A stretch of 64,000 bases of DNA from Pseudomonas lini (GTDB lineage: Bacteria > Pseudomonadota > Gammaproteobacteria > Pseudomonadales > Pseudomonadaceae): NCBI RefSeq assembly GCF_001042905.1, contig NZ_JYLB01000010.1:180709-244708 (forward strand). Reading direction: 5' to 3'. The position numbers and the translations under genes are program-made. Shown here one piece after another: positions 25,894 through 34,102 of this stretch. The notes under the pieces were generated by a model, which saw only the letters and a program-made list of their open reading frames with translations, did not search any database and was not told where the DNA came from. The first letter of the stretch is position 1. The number at the start of each line of letters is the position of its first letter.

Positions 25894-26460
25894 TCAACTT
25901 TGGGGTTCTACTATCCTGAGCCAAGGCCAGCGAGCTTGATAACTTTTCGCCTTCTGATCGAACAGATCTGGCTTGGGATTCTTTGGATTGATACGAAGCA
26001 GTCCTTGCTCTGTGTCGGCCAGGCCGTTGGGAGCATAGACTTCGCCAGTTTCAACATTTAAACCAATGCAGGTAGCGGAAATCAGGTAGCGATCAATCCC
26101 GTCTTTAGCCGACTGAAGCTGAGGATAATCCCCTCCAAATCGCTGGCTGTACCACAGATGAACGCGAGCCTGATTCTTGATCTCAACGTTAACTTCGAGG
26201 TCTTGGAAGAGACGCTGAGCTGAGTTGATGACCTCATTCTCGGCCTCCCAAGACAGATCACTGTCGAAGTAAAAAACGTCATAATCCTTCACCCCCCAAG
26301 CTGGCGGCAGTTGTGACTGATTATTCCAGACGGCTTGGAACAGGCAGCCCGCAGTGAGCATGCATTGATTTAAACCGAGTGAAGGTAAGCGTGAGGTGAT
26401 TTCAGCGTTTATTGGATTGGCCATTGCTATCCTGACCAGCCTTTCGACAGTCAATGTCAT
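25894..26460 (-). CDS. Nucleotidyltransferase-family protein (DUF925 type)
   Basis: A 188-residue protein of the DUF925 / NTP_transf_6 type: N-terminal LGLNQCMLTAGCLFQAVWN, then WGVKDYDVFYFDSDLSWEAE with the paired aspartates of a nucleotidyltransferase-like fold, then VHLWYSQRFGGDYPQLQSA and IGLNVETGEVYAPNGL. Whether the catalytic acidic triad is complete is unclear. The ATG at 26460 has AAGG six bases upstream; ATG at 26466 is too close to that site. Confidence 0.8.
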   Translation of the reverse strand: MTLTVERLVRIAMANPINAEITSRLPSLGLNQCMLTAGCLFQAVWNNQSQLPPAWGVKDYDVFYFDSDLSWEAENEVINSAQRLFQDLEVNVEIKNQARVHLWYSQRFGGDYPQLQSAKDGIDRYLISATCIGLNVETGEVYAPNGLADTEQGLLRINPKNPKPDLFDQKAKSYQARWPWLRIVEPQS

Positions 26461-26532
26461 TTTCATCCCTTGGGAATCGATCTAGTCCTAGCGACCGACA
26501 ATACATCATAGAAGTCAGCTTCGGCCAAAAGC

Positions 26533-26561
26533 AGACTTCAACTCTACCGCGCGAGTATGAT
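26533..26561 (+). promoter_or_regulatory. Possible sigma-70 promoter of the DCC gene
   Basis: A TATGAT -10 hexamer at 26556-26561 with only a weak -35 (AGACTT at 26533). It would start transcription near 26568 and so favours the ATG at 26587 over the ATG at 26557, which lies in the -10 box itself. Confidence 0.35.
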
Positions 26562-26586
26562 CCGGATAACGAGGCCCATCGGACCC

Positions 26587-27045
26587 ATGTTTATGCCAGC
26601 ATCTCAAACTCACCCCTCACCCGCGCCGTTGCTCAAGCAAGGCGAGACGGTGCTCTTGTTCGACGGCGTATGTAAGCTGTGCAATGGCTGGGCGAGGTTC
26701 TTGATCCGCCATGACCGCCATCGGCGCGTCCGGTTGGCGGCAGTACAGTCGCCCGAGGGGCAGGCGCTGCTTGCTTGGGCAGGTTTGCCTTTGCATCAAT
26801 TCGACACCATGGCCGTGATCCGCGACCGACACTATTGGGTGCGCTCGGATGCTTTTTTTGAAGTCATCGCCTTGCTGCCCGTCCCTTGGCATCCGTTGAA
26901 CCTTTTGCGCAGCTTCCCACGCAAGCTTCGAGATTGGGCATACGATCGCATTGCGTTGAATCGCTATCGGCTCTTCGGCAAATACGACACGTGCCTTTTG
27001 CCTGATCCTGATCATGAGCAACGTTTTTTGAAAGCTCCAATGTGA
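26587..27045 (+). CDS. DCC-family thiol-disulfide oxidoreductase-like protein
   Basis: A 152-residue protein of the DCC1 family: FDGVCKLCNGW with Asp26, Cys29 and Cys32 near the N-terminus (the DxxCxxC signature), then WVRSDAFFEVIALLP and LLRSFPRKLRDWAYDRIA, then NRYRLFGKYDTC. Such proteins have a thioredoxin-like fold. The start at 26587 is preferred because the earlier ATG at 26557 overlaps a probable -10 box. The upstream stretch also carries relic sequence CGGCCAAAAGCAGAC. It is convergent with the MFS gene downstream. Confidence 0.8.
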   Translation: MFMPASQTHPSPAPLLKQGETVLLFDGVCKLCNGWARFLIRHDRHRRVRLAAVQSPEGQALLAWAGLPLHQFDTMAVIRDRHYWVRSDAFFEVIALLPVPWHPLNLLRSFPRKLRDWAYDRIALNRYRLFGKYDTCLLPDPDHEQRFLKAPM

Positions 27046-27115
27046 ACGCCTTGGTACGCATCAACTGGATCGCCCGAGCCCCCCATCCAGAACCATTCTT
27101 TGGCTTTTCTGCGGT

Positions 27116-28333
27116 TCAGTGCCCCGCCACCGCAGGCCTGCCAACCGCACGCGGGCCCGATTTGAAGCCGTGAACCCTAGCCCCCCAGACAATCGCAAAC
27201 CCCACCCCCACCAACACCACCATTGCCCACGGAAAAGAGGCGACGCCCCACCTATCCAGCAGCACCCCACCCACCACCCCACTCCCCGCAATCGCACTAT
27301 TCCAAGCCACCACATTTAACGACAACGCCACATCCGCCCCATCCCCCGCCGCATCCGCCAGCGCCGTTTGCAGCAACGTCGCCGCCCCGCCGAAGCTCAC
27401 CCCCCAAACCAGCATGCCGATGTAGATCACCTCAGGCACGCTACTCAAAAAGCCAAACACCACGGAAACCGCCGCAAACGCCGCCAAGCTCACCAACACA
27501 GTCTTGCGCAACAACGGCTCAACCAGTTTGGCAGTCACCCAAATCCCCACCAACGCCGCAATACCAAACACCAACAACACCAAATCCACCCGATCCCCCA
27601 ACCCCGCCGGCGCCACGAACGGTGCGATGTAGGTGTAGAGAACGTTGTGTGCCAGCATCCAGCTGATCACCACCGCCAACACAGGGCGCACGCCCGGCGT
27701 GGTCAGCACTGTGCGCAGCGACATGCGCTGATGCGCGGCTTGGGGTGGGTAGTCTGGGACTTTCACCAGTACCCAGGCGATCAGCACCAGGGTCAGGGCC
27801 GACATGATGCCGAAGGTGGTGCGCCAACCCACCATGCCGCCCAACCAAGTGCCAAGAGGCACGCCCAGAGACAGGGCAATCGGTGTGCCGACCATGGCCA
27901 GGGCCAGCGCCTTGCCCTGTTGATGGGGCGCGACCATGCGTCGGGCGTAGCCGGCCAACAGGCTCCAGGCCAACCCCGCCGCGACGCCGGCGAAGAAGCG
28001 CGCCACCAGGATCACGCCGTAGTGGGATGACAGCGCGGTGATGGAGTTGAACAGCAGGAAACCGACGATAGTCAGCAGCAGCACGTTACGACGGCGCCAA
28101 CCACGGGTGGCGATGGTCATGGGGATGACCGCCAGCACTGAACCCAGGGCGTAGGCGGTGACCATCTGGCCAGCCATGGAGGGGGAAATCGCCAGGCCTG
28201 CACTGATCATCGGCAACAGGCCGGCGGGCAAGGTTTCAGTGACGATGCAGATGAAGCCGGTCATGGCCAAGGCGAGCAAGGCGCCGATGGGCAGGCGGTC
28301 CGGCGCTGCCGATAAGGAGATTGAGGGTGTCAC
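27116..28333 (-). CDS. MFS drug-type exporter (DHA1)
   Basis: A 405-residue major-facilitator protein with 12 helices; motif A-like RFFAGVAAGLAWSLLAGYARR and GTPIALSLGVPLGTWLGG (motif C region) place it among DHA1 drug:H+ antiporters of the AraJ/YdhP sort. GTG start at 28333, with AAGGAG seven bases upstream. Divergent from a TetR gene (28463), which probably represses it through the operator-like repeats at 28366-28437. Confidence 0.88.
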   Translation of the reverse strand: MTPSISLSAAPDRLPIGALLALAMTGFICIVTETLPAGLLPMISAGLAISPSMAGQMVTAYALGSVLAVIPMTIATRGWRRRNVLLLTIVGFLLFNSITALSSHYGVILVARFFAGVAAGLAWSLLAGYARRMVAPHQQGKALALAMVGTPIALSLGVPLGTWLGGMVGWRTTFGIMSALTLVLIAWVLVKVPDYPPQAAHQRMSLRTVLTTPGVRPVLAVVISWMLAHNVLYTYIAPFVAPAGLGDRVDLVLLVFGIAALVGIWVTAKLVEPLLRKTVLVSLAAFAAVSVVFGFLSSVPEVIYIGMLVWGVSFGGAATLLQTALADAAGDGADVALSLNVVAWNSAIAGSGVVGGVLLDRWGVASFPWAMVVLVGVGFAIVWGARVHGFKSGPRAVGRPAVAGH

Positions 28334-28365
28334 GGGGAGACTCCTTGAGTGAGGACTTCAGACTT

Positions 28366-28437
28366 AAATACCGATCGATATAAATGTTGAGGGCAGGCAG
28401 CGCTCGTTGTCAACGACTTATGTATCGACTAGTATTT
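28366..28437. promoter_or_regulatory. Putative TetR operator: inverted AAATACnnnTCGATA pair
   Basis: AAATACcgaTCGATA on the plus strand (28366-28380) and AAATACtagTCGATA on the minus strand (28422-28437) lie in the 129-bp gap between the divergent MFS and TetR genes. The first site is also a near-palindrome (ATACCGATCGATAT). This fits binding of TetR dimers to control both genes. Confidence 0.6.
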
Positions 28438-28462
28438 ATCTCGTCTCCAGAGGAGTTTTGAA

Positions 28463-29131
28463 ATGGCGCAAATGGGCCGCCCCCGTACCTTCGACCGTGA
28501 CCACGCGGTGGAACAGGCCTTGCACCTGTTCTGGCAACACGGCTACGACGCGACCTCCCTCGCTCAGTTGAAAGCCAGTTTGGGTGGCGGAATTTCCGCG
28601 CCGAGTTTTTACGCGGCGTTCGGTTCCAAGGAAGCGTTGTTTGATGAGTGTGTGCAACGTTACCTGGCGACGTTCGCCCAAGTCACCGAATGCCTGTGGG
28701 ACGAGAGCCTTCCGCCACGCCAAGCCATCGAGACCGCGCTGCGCCAATCAGCGCGCATGCAGTGTGAAGACGGCCATCCCAAGGGCTGCATGGTGTCCCT
28801 CAGCGTAATGAGCGCGCCCAGCCCGGAGAATGCGCGGGTAGTCGATGCCCTGACCCAATCTCGCGCCCACACTCGCGCGGGGATTTTGGCGTGTGTTGAG
28901 CGAGGTGTCAGTGCCGGTCAGTTGCCGGGCAATATTCACGCGCCCGCGATGGCTACGATGTTCGACAGTTTCCTGCAGGGTATTTCCATCCTCGCTCGGG
29001 ATAACACGCAGTATGAGGTCATTGATGCGGCCATCACCCAGATACTGCTGACGTGGGACAATGCGGCCTCTACCGCGCCTTCTATGTATCGCAATGATGA
29101 AAAAGGACTGATTGATTTAACCGATGAGTGA
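28463..29131 (+). CDS. TetR/AcrR-family repressor of the MFS gene
   Basis: A 222-residue repressor with the N-terminal HTH (RTFDRDHAVEQALHLFWQHG and the recognition region SAPSFYAAFGSKEALFDECV) and a C-terminal ligand-binding domain (CEDGHPKGCMVSLSVMSAPS). Divergent from the MFS exporter with shared operator region, a usual arrangement for drug-induced efflux. ATG at 28463 follows AGAGGAG with good spacing. Confidence 0.9.
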   Translation: MAQMGRPRTFDRDHAVEQALHLFWQHGYDATSLAQLKASLGGGISAPSFYAAFGSKEALFDECVQRYLATFAQVTECLWDESLPPRQAIETALRQSARMQCEDGHPKGCMVSLSVMSAPSPENARVVDALTQSRAHTRAGILACVERGVSAGQLPGNIHAPAMATMFDSFLQGISILARDNTQYEVIDAAITQILLTWDNAASTAPSMYRNDEKGLIDLTDE

Positions 29132-29246
29132 TGTGTGGGAAGCCAAGGCTTGTGCAGTGCGGCGATTGCGAAGCTGCCAAAAAACGCTCATGGGTGACCT
29201 GGCCTCAGGCGGCTATCACACTGATTGAGAGTCAGCGTCCAGCCGC

Positions 29247-30176
29247 CTAAAGCGTCACCGCATGCTTTCGACCAAGGCTGTCGCCAAAGCCACGGATCAT
29301 CTCCAACAATGACTTCACTCGCAGCGGCAGACTCCCGGCCGGGTACACCGCGTGCATTTGCGGGCTCTCGCCGCTGCTGGAGGTGAGTTTGTACTCGGGA
29401 CAGACCCGTAGCAAGCGCCCCGCTTCCACTTCAGGCTCCGCCATCCAGTCCGCCAAGCGGGCGATCCCAACGCCCGCCTGGGCCGCCTGGAACACCGCCA
29501 AACCGGAGCTGAAACGAAACTTTGGATGAACCCGAAAGCTGACGGCGTGCTCCTCACTGCGAAAATTCCACTCCTTGAGAATCCGCGGCGCCGTATGCAG
29601 GATCAGCGAGTGCGCCTCCAGCGCCTCGATGGAGTCGGGTATCCCGCGCCGCTCCAGGTACCCGGGGCTGGCATACAGGTAACGTGAGTAGTTCCAGAGC
29701 GGATAGCCGATCAGGTCACTGGATTGCGCAAACGCGCCGCGAATCGAGAAGTCCAGCTTGCTCTTGGCCGGGTCGATGGTTTCATCGGTGAAAATCACAT
29801 CCACGTTCACGTCTGGATAACGCTCGCTGTACTGCGCGATCAACCGGGGCAATACCCCGTGGCCGAGGAACTCGGGGGCGGAAAAGCGGATCCAGCCGTA
29901 GGCCAGGCCGCTGAGGCCGGCCAGGTCTTCATCCGCCTCACGTTGCAGATCCAGCATTTTGTAAGCGTGAGGCATCAAGCGCTCACCCGCCTCGGTCAAG
30001 CTCACGGTATTGGACGAGCGATTGAACAACTTGACCCCGACACTTTCCTCAAGGGCTTGAACGGCACGGGTCAGCGCGCTGGGGGAGCGCCCCAGCGTAC
30101 GTGCCGCCGCGATGAAGCTGCGCTTGCGAGCTACCGTCGCGAAGGCTTCAAGTTCCCCCAACATATTCAATGCCAC
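29247..30176 (-). CDS. LysR-family regulator
   Basis: A 309-residue LysR protein: N-terminal winged HTH (LEAFATVARKRSFIAAARTL, SPSALTRAVQALEESVGVKL), and a substrate-binding domain (GWIRFSAPEFLGHGVLPRL ... FRVHPKFRFSSGLAVFQAAQ) of the CrgA-like sort. The start is GTG 30176 with GAGG six bases upstream, or ATG 30164. The divergent small gene at 30282 may be its target. No other target gene is adjacent. Confidence 0.88.
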   Translation of the reverse strand: MALNMLGELEAFATVARKRSFIAAARTLGRSPSALTRAVQALEESVGVKLFNRSSNTVSLTEAGERLMPHAYKMLDLQREADEDLAGLSGLAYGWIRFSAPEFLGHGVLPRLIAQYSERYPDVNVDVIFTDETIDPAKSKLDFSIRGAFAQSSDLIGYPLWNYSRYLYASPGYLERRGIPDSIEALEAHSLILHTAPRILKEWNFRSEEHAVSFRVHPKFRFSSGLAVFQAAQAGVGIARLADWMAEPEVEAGRLLRVCPEYKLTSSSGESPQMHAVYPAGSLPLRVKSLLEMIRGFGDSLGRKHAVTL

Positions 30177-30281
30177 TGATCACCTCATTGCACTTTTCAC
30201 AACGTGGCATTGCAACACAAAAAAAGCGCTTCCGTTAACCTTCCCGCTCAACTCACAAGGATGTAAGTAACAGGAACAAAG

Positions 30282-30437
30282 ATGACCGAGCAAGCAGACG
30301 CAGCTTTCGCAAGAGACACCGACCGACATGCCTGGGCAGCGCATGATTTAACGGCAATGGGTAAGGCGGTGATTGATGATGGGGTTAAGGCGATTACGCC
30401 AAGACCTGCTCAACCGAAGGATGAAGCCGGGATTTAA
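30282..30437 (+). CDS. Small protein, 51 aa
   Basis: A 51-codon frame, MTEQADAAFARDTDRHAWAA and onward to DEAGI, with a good ribosome binding site (CAGGAACAAAG before the ATG). The codon use is host-like. It is divergent from the LysR gene. It may be the N-terminal piece of a truncated gene, because the region after the stop codon looks like shuffled sequence, or a true small protein. Function unknown. Confidence 0.5.
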   Translation: MTEQADAAFARDTDRHAWAAHDLTAMGKAVIDDGVKAITPRPAQPKDEAGI

Positions 30438-30543
30438 CATCCATTAACCCTGATATGAGCCCGCGCTTTCGGAGCATCCTGATCTCCATGGGGGTCACTT
30501 CCCATGGCGCCAGTGCGGCCAAACCCAAGATGGGGCTGAGCCG

Positions 30544-30819
30544 TTGAGCATTCTCACCGAAGAGTTTTCCGCAAAACTGGCAGCCTTCAATGCCCTGACT
30601 CGCGACATGCGTGAGGCGGGAATTGCAATTAAGGCGTTGGTGCTTGCCGATAACAAAATTTTCGTCGATCAACGAAATGTCGAGCTGTTATCGCTGCAGT
30701 TTGGGCACGAGCTTCGCGGAATGCGCTGCAGCGCCGATGGGCGCTTTGCCCGAAATATGGCAAAGATCCGTGGCGTTGGCGTGGTCTGGTTCACTTTGAT
30801 TAAGGAGCAGAACGATTGA
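30544..30819 (+). CDS. Hypothetical protein, 91 aa
   Basis: Not recognised. From the TTG at 30544 the product reads ILTEEFSAKLAAFNALTRD, AIKALVLADNKIFVDQRNVE and GVVWFTLIKEQND. The frame is open upstream without an ATG, so the 5' end could be lost or the start is non-ATG. No clear ribosome binding site. A real but perhaps truncated gene. Confidence 0.4.
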   Translation: MSILTEEFSAKLAAFNALTRDMREAGIAIKALVLADNKIFVDQRNVELLSLQFGHELRGMRCSADGRFARNMAKIRGVGVVWFTLIKEQND

Positions 30820-30950
30820 CCCCATCTCTCGACGACTCAATTGAGGCTTTACGGGTGGCGGCAGGGTGCGACCAACTGACCCTGATTTGGGCGCTATGAA
30901 ACACGTAGAAACCACTGGACCCCACCCTTTCATCGCCAGAGCCTGATTTC

Positions 30951-31709
30951 ATGATCGATATAGTCATCCTTTGCGTGTTCGCCTTCGCCGCCGGCCTGAT
31001 CGATGCGGCAGTGGGCGGCGGTGGATTGATCCAGATACCCGCGCTATTCAACGTGCTACCCACGGCACAACCGGCGGCGCTGCTGGGTACCAACAAGGTC
31101 GCGTCAGCCTGCGGCACCGCATTCGCGGCCCGGTCCTTCGTGCGCAAGGTAGTGATCGACTGGGGTCTGGTGATCCCCGCCGCCTGTGCGGCCTTTGTCA
31201 TGGCCTTCTTCGGAGCGGCCACGGTGTCGTTCGTGCCCCAGTCGATGATCCGGCCGGCGGTGCTGGTATTGATCGTGCTGATGGCGATCTACACCTTCTG
31301 GAAAAAGGACTTCGGCGCCCTGCACAAACCCATGCGCATCGGCACCAAGGAAAAACTGCTGGCGATCGTCATCGGCGGTGCCATTGGCTTCTACGACGGA
31401 CTGTTCGGTCCCGGTACTGGCAGCTTCCTGATCTTCCTGTTTATCCGTTGCTTCGCCTTCGACTTCCTTCATGCCTCGGCGTCGGCCAAGCTGGTGAACA
31501 TCGCGACCAACGTAGCGGCGCTGATATTCTTCATTCCGACGGGTAACGTGCTCTACCTGATCGCAATCCCCATGGCAGCATTCAACATCCTCGGCGCGCT
31601 GACCGGCACCTGGCTGGCGGTTCATAAAGGCGTGCCCTTTGTCCGGGCTCTGTTCCTGGTGTTGCTGGTGATCCTGATCGGCAAACTGTCCTACGACCTG
31701 TTCCTTTAA
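30951..31709 (+). CDS. TSUP (TauE/SafE) family membrane exporter
   Basis: A 252-residue inner-membrane protein with about eight helices and the TSUP signature (AAGLIDAAVGGGGLIQIPAL; second repeat IGFYDGLFGPGTGSFLIF). Family members move sulfite, taurine-derived or other anions outward. The start is ATG 30951. The product belongs to the YfcA-like subgroup. The second copy of the duplicated secreted-repeat gene follows with its own conserved promoter. Confidence 0.88.
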   Translation: MIDIVILCVFAFAAGLIDAAVGGGGLIQIPALFNVLPTAQPAALLGTNKVASACGTAFAARSFVRKVVIDWGLVIPAACAAFVMAFFGAATVSFVPQSMIRPAVLVLIVLMAIYTFWKKDFGALHKPMRIGTKEKLLAIVIGGAIGFYDGLFGPGTGSFLIFLFIRCFAFDFLHASASAKLVNIATNVAALIFFIPTGNVLYLIAIPMAAFNILGALTGTWLAVHKGVPFVRALFLVLLVILIGKLSYDLFL

Positions 31710-31732
31710 ACCTGGGGAAAGACGCGTGGACG

Positions 31733-31864
31733 CGGTATTTACCCACTACGTTTCAACCATTGTTGGCATCGATAGTCACCATCACGCCAATGAAGTTCTC
31801 ATAAAAAATCCCCGGCGTAACATCCGCTCCATACCCAACCAATAACACCCCGGAGCACACCATC
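31733..31864 (+). repeat. Duplicated promoter/5'UTR of the 13-aa-repeat gene (copy 2)
   Basis: Near-identical to 19310-19441 (see there); the two copies diverge abruptly upstream of the CCCACTACG block. Confidence 0.85.
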
Positions 31865-32149
31865 ATGAAACGCCAAATCCTCCTCAGTATCGCTTTCTCG
31901 GTTTTTGCAGTTAACGCTTTCGCCGCTTCCTCTGCTCACCCGGTCGTCGCTGAAGGCGGTTCGGATCGTCTGATTGAAAGCCGTTTGGCTGAAGGTGGTT
32001 CAGATCGCCTGATTGAAAACCGTGTTGCTGAAGGTGGTTCCGATCGCCTGATCGAGAATCGCGTCGCTGAAGGTGGCTCCGATCGTCTGATCGAGAACCG
32101 CGTCGCTGAAGGTGGTTCGGATCGTCTGATTCAGAATCGTGCTGCATGA
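31865..32149 (+). CDS. Small secreted protein of five 13-residue repeats
   Basis: A 94-residue paralogue of the gene at 19442. The signal peptide is the same (one Val to Ala change), then five AEGGSDRLIENR-type repeats (first repeat ends ESRL). The DNA repeat unit is 39 bp. The extra repeat and the synonymous differences between units show that unit number changes by recombination or slippage. Function unknown; see finding. The terminator hairpin after it is degenerate. Confidence 0.8.
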   Translation: MKRQILLSIAFSVFAVNAFAASSAHPVVAEGGSDRLIESRLAEGGSDRLIENRVAEGGSDRLIENRVAEGGSDRLIENRVAEGGSDRLIQNRAA

Positions 32150-32239
32150 ATGAGTGGCTTTATCGCAACACTCAACCAAAAAACCCGGCCTCATCAGCCT
32201 AATGCCGGTAAGTTAAGAAATTTGAGCGACGAAAATCCT

Positions 32240-32327
32240 GTGGGAGCGTGGCTTGCCCGCGAAGAATGCACCGCGGTTTTTCAAGTACTACGCGTCATCG
32301 TTCTTCGCGGGCAAGCCACGCTCCCAC
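32240..32327. repeat. REPIN ('GGGAGCGTGGCTTGCCCGCGAAGAA' class)
   Basis: Inverted pair GTGGGAGCGTGGCTTGCCC / GGGCAAGCCACGCTCCCAC, with AATGCCGGTAAGTTAAG at 32201-32217 beside it. Confidence 0.9.
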
Positions 32328-32366
32328 AGGTTCTGCGTCTTGGTCAGCACTGATACTCGAGCATCA

Positions 32367-32777
32367 CTACCGGGTCTTCACAGTGATGAACATTTTGATG
32401 CGATCGTGGATTTCCTGAATGGCATGACGGAAGGGATCATGCTTTTCACTGGTGACGGGGTCCTCGAAATTCCACACGATCACTTCGCCGGCGGTGGGTA
32501 TCCGCGAAGCCTCTTCGGACGACTTGTCACACAGCGTGATCACATAATGGAACGGTTGCCCCTCAAACTCATCGATGGCTTTACTGCGTAACCCCGTGGT
32601 GTCGATGCCGACGTGATCGAGAGACTCCAGCGTGCGGGGGTCAACTTCACTGGCCACAAGACCCGCGCTCAAGGCTTCGAAGTGTTCGCAATCACTGTGC
32701 CTAAGTAGCGCCTCCGCCATCAGTGAGCGAACGTCATTTTTTGCGCAAACGAACAGAACCCGGAGTTTGTCAGCCAT
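32367..32777 (-). CDS. LMW protein-tyrosine-phosphatase / arsenate-reductase-like protein
   Basis: A 136-residue protein with the CX5R phosphatase loop CAKNDVRS (Cys11 to Arg17) and the C-terminal Asp-Pro pair (FEDP, Asp near 106). The arrangement is that of LMW phosphatases and thioredoxin-linked ArsC. Of the extra Cys residues that ArsC needs for its disulfide relay, one is present near residue 83 (TLCDKSS), but the partner seven residues later is replaced by Ala/Ser. The unusual loop and lack of ars genes nearby argue for a phosphatase or an altered reductase. ATG at 32777 with GAGG five bases upstream. Confidence 0.8.
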   Translation of the reverse strand: MADKLRVLFVCAKNDVRSLMAEALLRHSDCEHFEALSAGLVASEVDPRTLESLDHVGIDTTGLRSKAIDEFEGQPFHYVITLCDKSSEEASRIPTAGEVIVWNFEDPVTSEKHDPFRHAIQEIHDRIKMFITVKTR

Positions 32778-32837
32778 CACGTCCTCACATTCTTTCTGAT
32801 CTAAATAACAATTCTTTTCTTACAGCACCGGCGTCAT

Positions 32838-33776
32838 CTAGTGTTTGGACATCAAACCATGAAGAACACCCAACCTTAAGCCCGGCTCGGAAGGACTCAT
32901 GTGCGAGATGCCGAGTACCTTGAACGCCGCCAGCATGAGCACCAGGCCACCGGGCAAAATATTCAGGCGATGGGGTGGCAAGCCCGCCAATTTGAGTTGT
33001 TTAACATGCCCCACTTCCAGCAGACGCAACGACAAGCGCAACAGACCGCCGTAGGTGATACCGCTTTGACCATCGTCATTCAAACCATTGGCCTTGAGCA
33101 CTTTGGCCAGCATCCGTGCAGTACCTGAAGAGCCAATAGTCTGCTGCCAACCCAGTGCGCGATAACGACGGGTAACTTTTTCAAACTGCAGAGTGGCCAC
33201 GCGCTCGGCCTCCAGGAGCGCCTTCGCCGATATACAGCCGCCCTGAAAGTAACGCGCACCAAAAGTACCGCTGCCAATCGCAATGCTCTCGGTCAAGAGG
33301 GGCTGATCGCCCTGCCCCAGAATCAATTCAGTAGAGCCGCCGCCGATATCCACGACCAGACGCATACTTTCTGTACTGGGCATCATCGTCTGGGCAACAC
33401 CGGCGTACACCAGTTGCGCCTCTTCATGCCCAGAGATGACATCGATACGAAAGCCCAAGTGCCGCTCCGCGCTGGCCAGAAACAGTTGGGCATTATCGGC
33501 TTCGCGCACAGCACTGGTCGCCACTGCCCGCACGCGACCGGCCTCGAAGCCGCGCAGTTTTTTGCCAAATCGCGCGAGTGCTTGCCATCCCCGATCCAGC
33601 GCCAACTCGTCCAGCGCCCCTCCCTGAAACCCTTCCGCCAAACGGACAGGCTCTCGCAAAGTTTTCACTTCCTGGATCATGAACCCCTGATTGCGTCTGA
33701 CTGACTGGCCGATCATCATGCGAAACGCGTTGGACCCCAAGTCAATGGCCGCAAACAGGGAGGCGTCTCCTTTCAT
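32838..33776 (-). CDS. Short Ppx/GppA phosphatase family protein
   Basis: About 312 residues: only the actin-like ASKHA double domain (FAAIDLGSNAFRMMIG, ATSAVREADN, ISGHEEAQLVYAGV, VVDIGGGSTELILG) is present, without the C-terminal HD-type region of the roughly 500-residue exopolyphosphatase. Such short forms hydrolyse polyphosphate or (p)ppGpp-type substrates. Start at ATG 33776 (AGGAAT nine bases upstream) is preferred over ATG 33800. It is adjacent to the arsenate-reductase-like gene in the same orientation, with a gap of 60 bp. Confidence 0.85.
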   Translation of the reverse strand: MKGDASLFAAIDLGSNAFRMMIGQSVRRNQGFMIQEVKTLREPVRLAEGFQGGALDELALDRGWQALARFGKKLRGFEAGRVRAVATSAVREADNAQLFLASAERHLGFRIDVISGHEEAQLVYAGVAQTMMPSTESMRLVVDIGGGSTELILGQGDQPLLTESIAIGSGTFGARYFQGGCISAKALLEAERVATLQFEKVTRRYRALGWQQTIGSSGTARMLAKVLKANGLNDDGQSGITYGGLLRLSLRLLEVGHVKQLKLAGLPPHRLNILPGGLVLMLAAFKVLGISHMSPSEPGLRLGVLHGLMSKH

Positions 33777-34102
33777 AAGGGGGATTCCTGGCAAATTCAT
33801 CAGCCCGCAGACGGAGTTCCGTCTGAGCGCTCAAGACGGTTTGCGAGGAGCTTGCCATTCGTTCGATGACACCGTGATGACACCCGCTAGCCTTTTCAAA
33901 AGAACAGGCACCCTGACGCTGTCAGACCTCGCCGCCGATTCATCAAGAATGACCGTCCGTAACTCTGCCCCGGCAGCCTCTCACCCTTCGCTATTCTTAA
34001 CCACACACCGCCGCTGGCACGGCTGAATGCACGGCTTGCGGCATCATCGTCAGGAGTAAGGATCCGGGTAAGGAGCACGCCACCTCAACAGAGTATCGAA
34101 TA
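33777..34102. other. Intergenic region between divergent genes
   Basis: No gene is seen. A short hairpin AGACGGA-GT-TCCGTCT lies at about 33808-33823. The start region of the 34103 gene follows, with weak ribosome binding potential. Confidence 0.4.

Noticed and set aside
27223..28030. Long frames on the plus strand opposite the MFS gene
   Set aside because: Extremely Pro/His/Gln-rich shadow frames; the MFS protein on the other strand has clear helices and motifs.
32367..32777. Member of an arsenic resistance operon
   Set aside because: No arsR, arsB or acr3 is adjacent and the Cys relay is incomplete.
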